Shown: positions 38,747 to 51,634, counted from the stretch's first letter. The stretch: DNA of 64,000 bases from Cercis canadensis (GCA_003255065.1 QAOA01000553.1:258264-322263), one strand, 5' to 3'. Translations and numbers: made by a program. The notes: generated from the letters alone by a model not told the origin.

Positions 38747-40908
38747 ATGACAACCACGATAAAAGGGATCTACAAAGGTTTCAAATACATCACACAAATC
38801 TTTGGTAATCTTTCTCGCTATGTCCACCCTTGTATTTCCTGTATTCTGGATTGTTTTCTTGAGGATAAGTTGGGAATTGGGTTTTCTTGTAGTTGTGAAG
38901 GAGCGCGAGATGGAAATTGGGTACCCGACTGATGTTAAGCATGTGGCTCACATTGGATGGGATGGCCCATCTGGAAGTGGACCCAGTTGGGTATGTAGCA
39001 GATGTGATTTAGCTGCAATTAGCCTCTAATGAAATTTGAAATGTTCAACAATCATTTTGTCTTTTGCTTTGCTGGGTAATTATGCAGATGAATGACTTTA
39101 AAACAGCACCTGATTTTTCAACATCGCTTGGTAGCTTGAGTGAACGAAGAGAGCATCCCAATCCTATGTCTCTTACTGCGTGGTCCACCCAAGGTATGCT
39201 TTTGCTTCTCCTTGAGCTAGGTAATTCATCCAAGTCTTTATTTTGGGTGCCAAATGTGGTGCCATTAAATATTGGTATTCTGTATTCATGTGGAACTGTG
39301 CAGTCTTCATAATATGACTAGTACAGACAAGGACCCTTTCACGGGCCAACTAGTAGAATGGGAAATATATTTGATTACTTTATGTGTCTCATAAATTATT
39401 GGACATAAATTTGTAAGGCTTGAAAAAGCTACCTAGAATCTAGATTCTTTGCCCTCATGGGAAGAGTTTGGCTGTTCTGTCACGAGAAGACACACCCCAC
39501 TAAGGGGAATCTCGTCGCTCTTGACTCTCAAGTTAAAACTGTTTCTAGTGGACCATACCTGAGTTTGGTTGTATTGTCTATACCAGTATGCTTAATAAAA
39601 ATCTGATGGGTTGGTATTTAGTTTTCCCATATGCTAATTTTCCTCAAGATGACCAAATTAAACACATGTAAAACAAAAAAACCAGGTACTGATTGGAAGA
39701 TGCTAAACCTATGGCAATAGTTCTGCTAAGAATATCAGACTTGTTATTCTCTCTCTGTGTAAGATATATGGAACCATCATCATCAGAGTCAGAGATTGTG
39801 GCACTCAAATGTGATTGTTAAAAGTCTGTTATCATATTCTGCACACACACCAAAAAAAAAATAAAGTGTCATCATTAATTATTTCAAACATATACATCAT
39901 TAGCTGACTTTGTTAGCAGTCTACCGACACTCTTAGTTGAGCATATACATCAAACTTATCAGACAGAGTTGGTATGCATTTGATCTTACCATTTGAAAGG
40001 TATGCTAGGTATTGGAGTATGCGATTATTACTTGTATAATGGTATTGTGATCCTATTATGAATGACCTGTAGTTATTAGAACCTAATGTTTTGGGAGCCA
40101 TAGTTAAGTATTGGTGATATTTGGAGGCAGTTATCAGAGGCTAGCCAAGAAGAATTGCGCTGTGCACTTTTTGAAAATACTAATAAGGTCTGAGATACTT
40201 TTCTTGAGGGGGAGTATCCACCTTTATTGAGGTTATTGCGTGTGAATTAAATCAGGAGGTCCCATCCTTTGTACTATGTTGTTCTCAAGAAACAATATGT
40301 TTAAGGGTGTCTCTATGATGAAGGACCTACGCCAACCTGAAATAGTATGGTTCATGAATGGTGGCTGTCTCTGCGGAAGCTTTCACACTGTTCATGAAAG
40401 TGATAGTTCCTCAAGTTTAAGACATTGATATAAGTATAACTACTCATTTATCATTCGCCCAAAAAAAAAAAGACTATTGATTTGTAGTATGAACAATACA
40501 TGCAACATCTTTTAGATTTTTCAGAAATTACATCCGAAAACAATAATTGATTATCATAAACTAAGAAATCTTACTCACAATTGTTCTTCTAAATTGTGTG
40601 GTACATGTAGGATTATCTGAATGTATAATAAACTTTACTGGGTTGGCACAGTGCCACCAAAATTTCCTTTTTATTTCAATGTGCATCTTAATGAAGTTCT
40701 CTTCTTTTGATCCCCTTGAACAGAGTTTGATCAATCTGCAGCACACCAACCACAAGAGCGTCCTAGTGTTCCTAAGAAACAAAAGCGGAAAAAGACTAGG
40801 TCACTCTCCTCTCCCAAGTCTGCATCTACCACATCAAGGCAATCAAGAGCAGCAAAGCCAAAGCCTATGAATAATGAGAGAGAAGCAACACCGATTGTAC
40901 AAGTCTAG
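38747..40908 (+). CDS. ROP-interactive CRIB-motif protein, RIC10/RIC11-like
   Basis: Four exons, 38747-38804, 38893-38990, 39088-39193 and 40724-40908, give 148 residues with all phases matching. The N-terminus [19 protein letters not shown] is typical of the short RIC10/RIC11 group. The CRIB motif IxxPx4HxxHxG is intact (Ile28, Pro31, His36, His39, Gly41) and runs into [11 protein letters not shown]. The C-terminal part is basic and Ser/Lys-rich ([19 protein letters not shown]). RIC proteins bind active ROP GTPases and pass the signal to actin, microtubules or exocytosis in polar growth. Intron 3 is 1.5 kb. In Arabidopsis, RIC10 and RIC11 are each neighbours of an ATML1/PDF2 gene, and such a gene lies further right here. 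Confidence 0.9.
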
Positions 40909-42769
40909 CAATGGTTTAAGACAATGAAGTTGTTGCAGTTTAGAAAGCAGAACTAGCAATGTGAATAGAAAAAACCATGGCCTTATCCAGCCACGCACAA
41001 GGGCAAGAAGGAAAATGGAGCAGGCTGTGAAAATCTTCAGTAAACTTTAGTAAATCCTTATCCAGCTAGAGGAGAACCGTATTAATTGGCAAAAAGTTGG
41101 AGAAAAGAAGGTGAAAAGGAAACAAAAAGTTGTTATTCTATGGTAATTAGAATGTGCAAGTTTTTTTTTTTTTTTTATAAGTTTACTGTGCATAATATGC
41201 AGATCTTGGATTTATAAGTTGAATTGATGATAAGTTTTGCAGATTAAAATGAATAGACTTGCGATCAAATATAGTAAATAGAAGCTCATATAACAAGTTC
41301 GTTATGCTGGTAACTGGTTTTTCTATAAGTAGAATGTTCACATTGTTCCCCTTCAAATTCTCAATCCATATTCACAGACCGTGCTTGTATCCTTCATTCT
41401 TTCCAAAGCATTTCTTTCTTTGTAATAAGACTTATAACTCTCAAAATTAAGTAGAATCACCAACGCAAATCTCATTTCCAATTCCAGGCCCCATCTTAGT
41501 TTCTTTCTCACACAAAGGACTTTAAAATTCATGAACTTTGTGAGTAATGTCGAACGAACTAATGTGATTAATATTATATGCATGAAGCCGTGGAGGACCA
41601 TGAAATATCTTATCTCATTTTTTTCCTTCCCTTTTTGGCTAATAATCTTCTATGAGTCGTCTGATTCTTGAAAAAAAGTAAGGAAATTAAGATATAATTA
41701 AATATTATCAAGACATATATATAATAAAAGAAGAATTTTGTTTTTGGGGTTAAGACTTTAAGATTTGAGCTACAAAATGAAGGTAGTCCATCTTCCCAAT
41801 AACATTTCTTACATACTGCACCAGAATATGAATTTGAAACTCTCAAATTAGAATCTCAAGGGTTGGTTTAATAATGGAGATGAGCATATAAAATCATTCT
41901 TAGGTTTCACTTAATAGTTTACGTTTTTGGGTTGAATTGGTTCTTGACATAATATCAGAATCTCTTTGACCAAATGATTAGATTGAATCGGTTCTTGATA
42001 CATAACGTTTTATTAGTTGTGTTCTAACTATTTCTAATTTATTGGGTGATGTTAATTACAATAAATTTTCTTGTTAATTTCCTAATTTGGTTGTGGATGA
42101 TTTGTCTTTGACTGAACTAAGAAAGTGGATTAGTCAAGATGCATGCAAACTGACTCAGACATCACTTGACAACGAAAACAAAAAAAAAAAAGTTGCTTAT
42201 TTGAGCATTCTCTTAGAGATTAACAATAACGATACAATAAAAATAAAAACGTTCCACTATACATATGTCTCTATAGACATTATCTACCAATATAAGTAGC
42301 ATACATACTCTTATAAAAAAAAAAAAAAAAAAAAAAGAAGTAGCATTAATACTGTTGAAATATGTGAGTGGGCCCCACCACTTTTTGTTCAAAATGCCTT
42401 AGGCATTTAAACTTTTAACACTTCACTTTATATACTCTTTGTCTTGTTTTTTTCTAATCAATGTGGGACTTACTCCCACTCTTCTTCATTTTCTAACAAA
42501 TACATACAATACCCTCGTTAGGAAAACACGCACACACACACATCCATTACAGATAAGCAATATATAGAGATTTAAATGACAGTTAATGGTTGCCCCCGGC
42601 AAATTCGTCGCTGAGTTAGAGGATGAGGTTTCATCTGACTTATTCTTCACTAATTTGATCACTAACACAACGTCAACATTAGCAATTCTCCATCTCACTT
42701 TTCCTCAAACACACTCCCTACTCCTCACCATACACACTCTGCTGCCATCTCACCCTTTTTTTCCAAACA
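40909..42769. other. Spacer and COBL promoter
   Basis: RIC 3'UTR, then A/T-rich DNA. It holds a poly-A run (42317-42336), a CA-type repeat (42528-42541) and a TATA-like TTTATATAC near 42427. I see no gene. Confidence 0.4.
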
Positions 42770-45054
42770 ATGAGGCTCATGTCAATTTCTCAAAGGGAAT
42801 TGAGATGTCTATCAGTTGTAATCTTATTGTTGCTTTCTTGTGGAATTGATGAGAGTATAGGCCAAGATGACGGTTCAACTGCTTTGCCTCCATCAGCAGA
42901 AAATTGCAATGGGATTTACATTTCCTATGACTTCCTTTCCCGGAGGAAAGAACTTCCTCATGTGAAGAACATGTCAGCACAATCTTGGGCCTTCAACNTC
43001 AATTTCTCAAAGGGAATTGAGATGTCTATCATTTGTAATCTTATTGTTGCTTTCTTGTGGAATTGATGAGAGTATAGGCCAAGATGACGGTTCAACTGCT
43101 TTGCCTCCATCAGCAGAAAATTGCAATGGGATTTACATTTCCTATGACTTCCTTTCCCGGAGGAAAGAACTTCCTCATGTGAAGAACATGTCAGCACAAT
43201 CTTGGGCCTTCAACGCCACTGCAACAGTCCTCAACGGAGGCACGCAAGTGCTGAAAGCATGGAAGTTGTTCATTGGGTTTCAACACAGAGAGATTCTAGT
43301 CGGTGCAAGTGGAGCAATTCTAATGAGTGGTGATGATTTTCCTGCTTCTGTTGGGAATGGAACTTCCTTATCTGGCTCTTCTCAACTTGATTTGGAAACC
43401 TCCATTGACACTGCCGGAGATTTGAGCCAAATGCAAGTGCAGATTCAACTTACTGGCACTCAGTTTGGGCTCAAGCCTACTGCAATTCCAATGCCTAAAA
43501 CCATCAAATTGGTAAATGATGGGTTCAAGTGCCCCCAACCCAGTATCCGTAGTGAGTTTTTGTACTTCGTTTTCCCTTTTTCTCTCGTTAATCTCTTGTT
43601 GTTTTTCTTCAAGTTCTAAACTTTAGGGGTTTTCTTGCACAGAGAGGTCAATGTGGGCATGTTGTAAAGCAGATCCATCACAAAAGTCTAAGCTAGTGAA
43701 AACAAAATACTTTGCACGGCAGAAGGGAGATCTTGCCATAACCTATGATATTGTTCAAGTCTACGACAACAACTATCTTGCTCAAGTGACTATCGATAAC
43801 AATAACGCTTTGGGACGTCTTGATCAGTGGAATTTGACATGGGAGTGGGCAAGAGGGGAATTCATATCCACTATGAAAGGTGCTTATACTCACGACATAG
43901 ACTATACAGGTTGCCTCTATGGCATTGCAGGACAGTACTACAAATCAATGGATTTCTCTAAGGTCATGAATTGTCAAAAGAATCCCATCATCGGAGACTT
44001 GCCACCGCAGAAATACAACGATACCGAAATTGGAAAAATACCCTATTGCTGCAGAAATGGTACTCTTTTACCAACCCTTATGGATTCAAGCAAATCAAAG
44101 TCTGTGTTCCAGTTGCAGGTGTACAAAATTCCACCTGATTTGAATAAAACAGCTCTTTATCCTCCAGTGAAATGGAAAATTGTGGGGATTATGAACCCAG
44201 ATTATAAATGTGGTTCACCTTTAAGAGTGGATGCTACACGATTTCCAGACACCAATGGACTTCAGGCAAACACAATTGCTATTGCAACTTGGCAAATAGT
44301 CTGCAATATCCCCAAGTCAACAAACAAAGACACTCATTGCTGTGTCTCCTTCTCTGCTTATTACAATGACTCTGTTGTACCATGCAATACATGTGCTTGT
44401 GGTTGTAACAACACTAAGAAATGTAATCCTGATGCCGCGGCAATGCTTCTTCCTTCAGAAGCTCTTCTTGTCCCTTTTGAAAACAGGTCAGCAAAGGCAA
44501 CTGCTTGGGCCAAAATCAAGCATTTCCGCGCTCCCAAAAAATTACCCTGTGGTGACAATTGTGGGGTTAGCGTAAACTGGCATATAGTTTCTGATCACAA
44601 AGATGGGTGGACTGCTAGAATCACTTTGTTCAATTGGATGCCAGACAGTTTTGCGAACTGGTTTGTGGCGCTGCGATTCAAGAAAGCTTCTCTTGGTTAT
44701 GAAAAAGTTTATTCCTTCAATGGCACATTTCTTCCAAAGCACAACAACACCATTTTCATGCAAGGAACAGAGGGAGATAACTACTTGATAGGTATAACCA
44801 ATGGATCAAACCCGGCTTCAGATCCAAAGGTGCCCGGGAAGCAACAATCTGTTATTTCCTTTACAAAGAAGAAAACTCCAGGAATTCGAGTATCAAAAGG
44901 AGATGGATTTCCATATAGAGTTCTTTTTAATGGAGAAGAGTGCTCTATTCCTACCCGATTCCCAGTGGGAAGTGGAAACCGGTATCATATAGATTCACTG
45001 CAAGTAATTTTAGTTATAGTTCTCACTTTTACTATCAATCAACTATTGTATTAG
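42770..45054 (+). CDS. COBRA-like protein, COBL7 group, GPI-anchored
   Basis: Exon 1 is 42770-43551 and exon 2 is 43643-45054 (ATCCGTA|GTGAGT to TTGCACAG|AG). As written, exon 1 is broken by a 216-base repeat and one N (42782-42997, N at 42998, repeat to 43214). Removing one repeat unit and the N leaves 1977 coding bases, a perfect frame of 658 residues, close to Arabidopsis COBL7 (about 660). So the gene is very probably intact and the assembly wrong. It has a signal peptide, the N-terminal domain found only in the COBL7-11 group, a COBRA domain with the cysteine-rich core (HCCVSFSAYYND, CNTCACGC), many N-glycosylation sites, and a hydrophobic tail (VILVIVLTFTINQLLY) for a GPI anchor. COBRA proteins act at the plasma membrane in cellulose deposition and cell-shape control. 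Confidence 0.93.
42782..43214. repeat. 216-base direct repeat across a single N inside COBL exon 1 (assembly artefact)
   Basis: Bases 42782-42997 and 42999-43214 differ at one position only (ATCAGTTG against ATCATTTG). They are separated by a single N at 42998. The total insertion of 217 bases would shift the frame; taking it out restores a full-length COBRA protein. Confidence 0.9.
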
Positions 45055-45388
45055 CATAACATTTTTTCTATCTGGGTACTGTTGTTTAATCTGCAAAGCC
45101 AAGGAAGCAGAAATGAAAACAAAAAAAAACAAAAAATTGCTGAAACTAATGAAAATGGAAGGCATAAATCTGCAAAAACAAGAACTTGTAGCAGAAAAGA
45201 CGAGTGAAAAACACATGCCTGCAGCCGTCTTGACCATTTATTGTTTTCATCTCCAATACAAACTTGAATAAATAAAACCAATATATATAACAATCTCCCA
45301 TAAAAATAACTAAATTCTACTATTAATCCTTATTTTAGTCAATTAATTACATTGTAACAATCTACCTTCTAGTTCTAGATCATCCCCA

Positions 45389-45395
45389 TATAAAC
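45389..45395 (+). promoter_or_regulatory. TATA box of the LEA_2 gene
   Basis: TATAAAC, 44-50 bases before the ATG at 45439, with a C/A-rich start region after it. The short spacing suggests a leader of about 20 bases. Confidence 0.5.
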
Positions 45396-45438
45396 CCAAT
45401 AGACACAAATTCTCTATCACCCATTCGTGAAAATCACC

Positions 45439-46014
45439 ATGGTGGGTTGCATAAGGTGTTCCAGAGGCCTGAAAATCTGTTGTGGTGTCACAGCCATTGT
45501 TTTAATTGCACTCCTAGTAACAATGATCATCTTATTCCTCACTGTCTTCAAGCCGAAAGACCCAATTATAATCAATCATCCAGTTAAGCTAGAAGAACTG
45601 GTTGTGGTTTTCTTCCCAGTGATAGAGTTAAATGTATCATTAGGCACAATGGTCACAGTTCGAAACCGCAACGATGGAAGCTTTAGTTACCTTAACAGCA
45701 CAGCTTCTGTCTATTATCGTGGAAACTTTGTGGCCGAAGCTCCAATAATAGGAGACACAGTTCCAGCTCGTGGAGACTACAATATAAGCCTATCTTTGAA
45801 TGTTTTTGTAGATAACATGACAAAATTTCAGAGTCTTCCTGGTGATATTGCAAGTGGGATTGTAAATTTCACTTCAGCAAGCACCTTAAATGGGAAAATC
45901 AGGATATTAAACCTCTTCAAGATGAAAGCTACCACTTACAGCACCTGTGATATTTCTGTATTCATCTTGAACAAGACCGCAAATTCTATCTGCAAAGCAA
46001 AAGTCAAATTATGA
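45439..46014 (+). CDS. LEA_2/NHL-type membrane protein, At1g64065-like
   Basis: A single-exon gene of 191 residues. The start is ATG 45439 in a good context (CACCATGG); the open frame extends 12 bases further only through a GTG. A short Cys-rich basic head (MVGCIRCSRGLKICC) precedes one transmembrane helix (~16-37). An extracytoplasmic LEA_2 (LEA14) domain follows, with several N-glycosylation sites (NVS, NST, NIS, NMT, NFT, NKT). LEA_2 proteins of this type (NDR1/HIN1-like) sit in the plasma membrane and take part in stress or defence responses. The substrate or partner is not known. A mixed poly-T tract begins about 25 bases after the stop. Confidence 0.88.
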   Translation: MVGCIRCSRGLKICCGVTAIVLIALLVTMIILFLTVFKPKDPIIINHPVKLEELVVVFFPVIELNVSLGTMVTVRNRNDGSFSYLNSTASVYYRGNFVAEAPIIGDTVPARGDYNISLSLNVFVDNMTKFQSLPGDIASGIVNFTSASTLNGKIRILNLFKMKATTYSTCDISVFILNKTANSICKAKVKL

Positions 46015-49000
46015 GAATTTTTCTTTGTTGTTACTCTTTTTTTTTTTTTTGAAAAGAAAATTAGCTAGCTAGCATCGATTCTATTCATGAAGTTACTGAC
46101 TTGTACTCAGATTGATCAATGTTCTCGTTGTGTTGCTTTCACTTTCTGAATCTGTATGAATAAAAGGTCAAAAATAGAGGGAAAAATTTATTTGAAACAC
46201 CAACTCAACTAACTAAATGGCCCAGCTTGATTATTTGTGTTGTGTTTTAGAGAGATGCAATACAGTCTTAAAGTTGAATGGCAGAAAATAGTTCATTGAA
46301 ATATAAATGCATAACTACATTACATTATTGAAAGCAAGATGCAAAAATCTGTCAAAAGTGAACCCAATTCAGGTCATGATTCAATGCGTGGAATTTTAAC
46401 AACAATGTATGATAGGCCTAAAGCACGAAAGGGAGTGACTCTTGAGGGCCTGAGGCAACCATATACTTTGTGGAACCAAGGCAAAATTAAGTAACAAACA
46501 TGTTATTATTATGCATTGCTGCACATGAAGATTCTTCTTCTCAATAACTGTCCTGCCAATGCTGCCTCATCATTCACCATATATCTCTTCAATATTCCAT
46601 TTATGCCCAGACCAAATTAACCATATCGAAAACTGTGGCCTTGTGCTGTTAACCTAAGTGGTTCAAAAGCAGAAATAATAAGTCAAAAGGGATTAGAGAC
46701 AAGCATGGGCTAAGGGAGGTTTAAACAATGTACTCCAACTTTTACCATTTAATACTCCAAGGAATGATAGAGATAATGACAAACAACTAGGCAAGACAGG
46801 TTATAGCTCCAAATTGCGATCCCTTTTCTAGTATATGAGCTGAGGTGAAGAAAGATCAGAGTCACACCCAAAACGAAACGAAAGAACAAATGCTTGTAGA
46901 GAGATCCTTATTAGTTCTTGATCATTTTATTGTTGAATTTTAAATGTCAACCAATCAAATCCTTTTATTGGTTTTGCTCAGTATATTAATGGAGTAATTA
47001 ACTCACTTCTATCTTATCCGCTTCAAAAAATTTAATGGATGTACAACAAAAGATCAACTACTTTAACTCAAAGTAAAGACGATTGAAATCTAAGTCCCTG
47101 CCTTTTTTTTTTTTTGTTGCTGAGAAAGGCATAATAAAAATGCACATGCATGTTGTATACATAAGCTTCCTCGACAACTTTTGACAATTATCCATTGTGA
47201 CAAATTTTAAACTCTCGTGGTCTACCTGAACTTTTTATTTTTTTGATCCAACTCAATTCTCGCAACATAAGGTAGCTAGTAGTGAAACTTGTGCATGTAT
47301 GTTTGTGAAAATATCATTATCTTACATATTCACATATTTTGACTATTGCATATTGTTATAGAGTGAGATATATTTTTTATTTTTGAATTATTTTTTAAAT
47401 GTCACTTTAGTTATTGATTTATTTGTTGTGTCACTTTAATTCTCGAATAATCACATTGCTCGTCAAATAAGTCATTAGTAGTAAAAAAAAATTATTTAAA
47501 TGACTGATTTGACAGACAGAGTTATTATTTGAAAATTAAAATGTCATAAAAAAATAAATCAAAAACTAAAGTGACATTTTAAAAATAATTCAGAGACAAA
47601 AATATTTAACTCTTGTTTATAATTATATTTTTTTTTTCTAGAATAAGGAGAGTAATGTTTGTTTCACTATCATACGCTCATATTTATTACTAGTGACTAC
47701 TATAGGTTTAGTTGAATATGAGTATATGAGCACTTCATCAGAAATAAACCTTAAGTCTAGTTAAATGTGAGGTGCATATTTAATTAGACTCATAATGATG
47801 AAAAAAATATGCATATAAGAGTGATATGTCTAATATTATTCAATAAAACACTTAGACGATAGAGTAAAGGAGGATATAGTAATTGTGATTGTGAATAATG
47901 ATTAAAACAGACATATACTTGAGTAATTGCTTATTGAAACACAACAAGTAAATGATCGAAATCATAATTATCATACCTAGACCACACCTTTGATGTGTAT
48001 TACACAATGAGACGGAATAAATGAAAATATCCATTTATAACACTATGCATCTTTGATGTCTATTATACATTTTCTAAACAAAAACTTTATTCATATAATA
48101 CTAAAAGTTGAAATGTATTAAAGTGTATGTATTAACAATTAATACATTTCTTATTCATCCTAAAATGTATTTTTATAAAGCTTCGAGAATAGCATAATAT
48201 AAGTCATTAAGAGACGGCTGTTTCAATTGAACATCTCAAATTCAAATGACTGAAAATGACGAGTTAATAATTTTGAGCACTAAAAGGATATAATGTAATT
48301 ATTAATTAGTCCAAAAATAGTTATATTCTTTATGAGTTCTGGAGGAGATCTCAAGTCATTTTTTTCACTCATTTTCCTACTCAAATTTTATTAAAAAGTG
48401 AGATGTATGATTTTACTGGTTGACCCCCTACTAGTCTCATTGCGAGTTTGAATTTGTGACCTATATAAGTACCAATTATAGGTATATGAGTAATCTTACA
48501 CTTACTACTAGATTAATCACTAAACTTCACTACTTTTAATTTGAGCTAGATAAATTTAAAATTGCATTTGTTTCAACTCCTTCCTTAATTTAAATTCCCT
48601 CGATTATCCTTGAAAGTGCACCACCAGAAAATTCAATAAAATTGATAGAAAATAATGCAACAAAGGAGTGTCCTCAAAACAATGGCACCCCTTGGGCTAA
48701 GTTTGCCGACCATTTTCTTTCGGCCGTTCATTTGGGATCTGTTTGATGCGACTCAAATTATCCAAAACCCAAAGGCAATTTGTCATTGAGTAATGCTAGT
48801 TACTTATTAACTACCTCACTCAGTAGGAAAAAAAACTACATATTAACTATTATCCAAAAAAAAAAGAAAGTATATTAGCTATCTCACACTAAATTACATT
48901 GTGCATATATAATAGTATTTAACTATTCTTGTAGCCGACAATATAAAAGTTTAAAGTTTAAACATAATATCTGTACTAAACAAATATTTTATTACTAGTT

Positions 49001-49978
49001 TACATCTAGTTAGTGGTTTTTCACCCGAATAGGCAAGTAGTGGTGACTACTTAATGCTGAGCTATCCCCCTTATGTTAAATCTACTAAAGGTTTATACTC
49101 CCTGAACCCCATAGAAAAATAACATGTCCTATAATTATACAAGTTACCAAGTGTCTTGGGAGTTATTTGAATCTAAGATTTGAGTGAGGTGAACCAATAG
49201 TTTACCACCAAGCCACAACATTTGTTGAATTTACTATTAACTTAACAATATATTGTATCAATAAAAATTCTAAATTAATAATATGATGATACATTAATAA
49301 ATCTTGCCCAATAACGTAGAACATATATAATAATTACTTCATATGCATTTCTTAACTTTGCGTTAATTACCTAAACTTTATTCATCGGGTTTTAGTACAC
49401 ATATCAGGTATTAATCACATGTTAATTTGCTTACATAGTTAATCGTATCTACGAAAACTTAAAGATTATCATTTGGGTCACCTGAAATAATTAAACTCCA
49501 TGTTCGCTAGTAGTTTTTAGTTTTCATTTGAATTTCTTAATTTCTTTTCAAAGAGTTATTCAAAACTTTATTCTCTGATAAACGTCATAAATGATGGAGT
49601 TTGGAATCCCCTCCCCACAAAATAAAATGATCGAAGCCAGTACATGCTTACCATAATGTTTGATAGTTATTCCTGTTACTATATTATCCATGCCATCTTC
49701 TACAATTTACATGTTATTTAATTACTTTTTATTTGTTTCCCTTTTCTCTATGAGAAGATAACCAGATTGAGTAAGAAAGAACACGTCCAGCGACGCACTA
49801 AATATGTTGTAAGCAGCTTAAAAGGAATTTACAAAGCGAAGGGCAGCGTAAAATGTTGAAGCAGGTTGAGAGGAGTTAAGGATCTCAGATTCACTTCACC
49901 ATACCACACAGAAGAAATTTAAAACTATGACTCTATGAGATGAGATCACGCTCTCTCTCTCTTTCTCCCTCTGTCTAC
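46015..49978. other. Long A/T-rich spacer with repeat scraps
   Basis: About 4 kb without a gene. It contains one foldback element (47369-47607). Two stretches resemble decayed ends of short retroposons (TGCGAGTTTGAATTTGTGACC near 48440, and TTATTTGAATCTAAGATTTG near 49165, each recalling a tRNA-type B box followed by a flanking motif). I cannot define ends or duplications for either. Confidence 0.35.
47369..47607. mobile_element. Foldback MITE-like element of about 240 bases
   Basis: The left arm (TGAATTATTTTTTAAATGTC, ACTTTAGTTATTGATTTATT) returns in reverse complement on the right (AAATAAATC, AACTAAAGTGACATTTTAAA, AATAATTCA). Arms are about 100 bases with a small loop around the middle. 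No coding capacity; exact ends are uncertain. Confidence 0.6.
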
Positions 49979-50011
49979 AGCATTTATACCTCTCCTCCCT
50001 CCATAAATGCT
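49979..50011. promoter_or_regulatory. Inverted pair of L1-box-like motifs upstream of the HD-ZIP IV gene
   Basis: AGCATTTAT (49979-49987) and ATAAATGCT (50003-50011) form a perfect 9-base inverted repeat around 15 bases of C/T. Each arm holds TAAATGCT, one base away from the L1 box TAAATG[CT]A bound by ATML1/PDF2. Such boxes occur in the promoters of those genes and mediate self-activation. The function here is inferred. Confidence 0.35.
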
Positions 50012-50661
50012 ATTACACCCTCTCAATACGCTCTGCAATAACTCCTCTCGCTGCCACATCTCCACCTCTTCTTCTCTCTTCCCTCCTCTTCTCTCTGATC
50101 TCTTTCTGTCCGTTTCTTCTTTCTCTCTGTAATCTGTATCCTCTTTCCATTTTCTCTCTTTCATCTTCATCCTCTTAAAACCCTATTATATAGCTGTAGG
50201 TCACAATCACCAGTGCCCCATAACCACTCCTTCAGCTCACTACTTTCCATACACAACTGGGTTTACCTTCATCTCATTAACCTTAGCTTCTTCTCTTTCT
50301 TCAAGTTCAACCCTCAAAAATGCCTCTTTGTACGTATCTTTCCCTCTTCTATCTTTAGCTTTGACTTCCTCTCAGTGAGCGTTACAATAACCTTTCTGTT
50401 TCTTTTTGAACGTCAAACCCTTCCCTCACAGTGTCAACTCTCTTTTATTTTGTTTTTATTAACCCCTCTTTGGATTGTTGTCTGAGAGTCTTGCACGTAA
50501 GAGTATTAAGGCTAAGGAGAACCAAAAGTCCTTTGTGCCCTTTTGCAACCTTTAACAGTCCAATTAGCTTTGTTCAGAGTCCACAGAACGATACAGTGTA
50601 TATTGAAAGAAACTCGCCACAAGCGCCAATCTCAGTATTCAATGCTACAACTACCTTAAAA

Positions 50662-50815
50662 ATGAGAGATAGAGAAGAAGAGAAAGTCAAAACACAACTA
50701 TGGAGAGCTAAGAGAGATCCATTCGGTGGCCGGAAAAATGCATAAACTCAGTTGCATGCCCCAGATTATTGAAGAGAGAAAACGGTTGCTTTATTGCAGT
50801 CATCTTCAAAGTTAA
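50662..50815 (+). promoter_or_regulatory. Two overlapping upstream ORFs in the leader of the HD-ZIP IV gene
   Basis: In the probable leader exon (about 50215 to 50819), ATG 50662 opens a 27-codon frame (MRDREEEKVKTQLWRAKRDP...) ending at 50745. ATG 50738 opens a 25-codon frame (MHKLSCMPQIIEERKRLLYC...) ending at 50815, four bases before the splice donor CAG|GTAAGC at 50819/50820. A shorter frame starts at 50319. Upstream ORFs often lower translation of the main frame. That this stretch is transcribed is inferred from the donor, the matching acceptor at 51588 and a TATA-like TTATATAG near 50186. Confidence 0.4.
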
Positions 50816-51634
50816 TCAGGTAAGCTCTTCCTTTCTCTCTTACTCCTTTCCCTAATACAGCAGATAAGTACCTTGTTGTACGGAGACTTAAGCTTGCAGA
50901 GTTACAAGAGAAATATGAATGGACAGATAAACTAACATTCTTATATATAGGATTTAAGATGGGGGAGAAAAACTCTTTCTAGCATTATCGAGAATTTTTT
51001 TCTCAGAAAATTCCAATAAATTATTCCTAGATTGAGATCAGAATCACAGAGGGCATTTTCTCTTTTAATTTTAATATGACTTTAACCAGCTTGTTTCAAT
51101 TCTCACACGCGGGCCCTAAATAAAGTTGTATAATGTATTTTATTAATTAAAAGAAAAAAAAAGGTTTGAATAGGGAATATCATCAGCCAAAATCCTTATC
51201 CCTTGCATAACACACGCACATAAAAAGGAAAAGCGAGGGTTTTCTTTTGTGGGGAAAAAAGGTGGAGATTGCTATATATGGTTCACAATCACTAACACAG
51301 TGCTAGACGGTTTTGGCTTGCCATACAATTAAACAAAATCTACCCATTATTTATCATACTCATATAAATAATTTTTATTTTTATTTTTATCTTAAATTTC
51401 ATTAAGCAGAATAGCCGCCTATCCCCTCTTATAAATCTCACCGTTTTATTTCTTCTTGTATAATTTTTTTTTTTTTGGTAGGATTCTTGTATAATATTTT
51501 CCTATCTTGTCTGAATTTCTTCAAGCTATCACATGGATGCTATATAGGTTTTCACATGCTAAATGTTTTTGACTTGCTGTTTTGGCAGATTGGAAAAACA
51601 AGGCGTAGCTTCTAAATTTTAGGGATTTGTGGCC

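Noticed and set aside
42782-43214. A true exon duplication in the COBRA-like gene
   Set aside because: The one-N junction, near-perfect identity, and restored full-length frame after removal favour an assembly artefact.
50213-50485. Pyrimidine-rich frame in the HD-ZIP IV leader
   Set aside because: It is low-complexity, Phe/Leu/Ser-rich reading of a CT-rich leader and has no proper start context.
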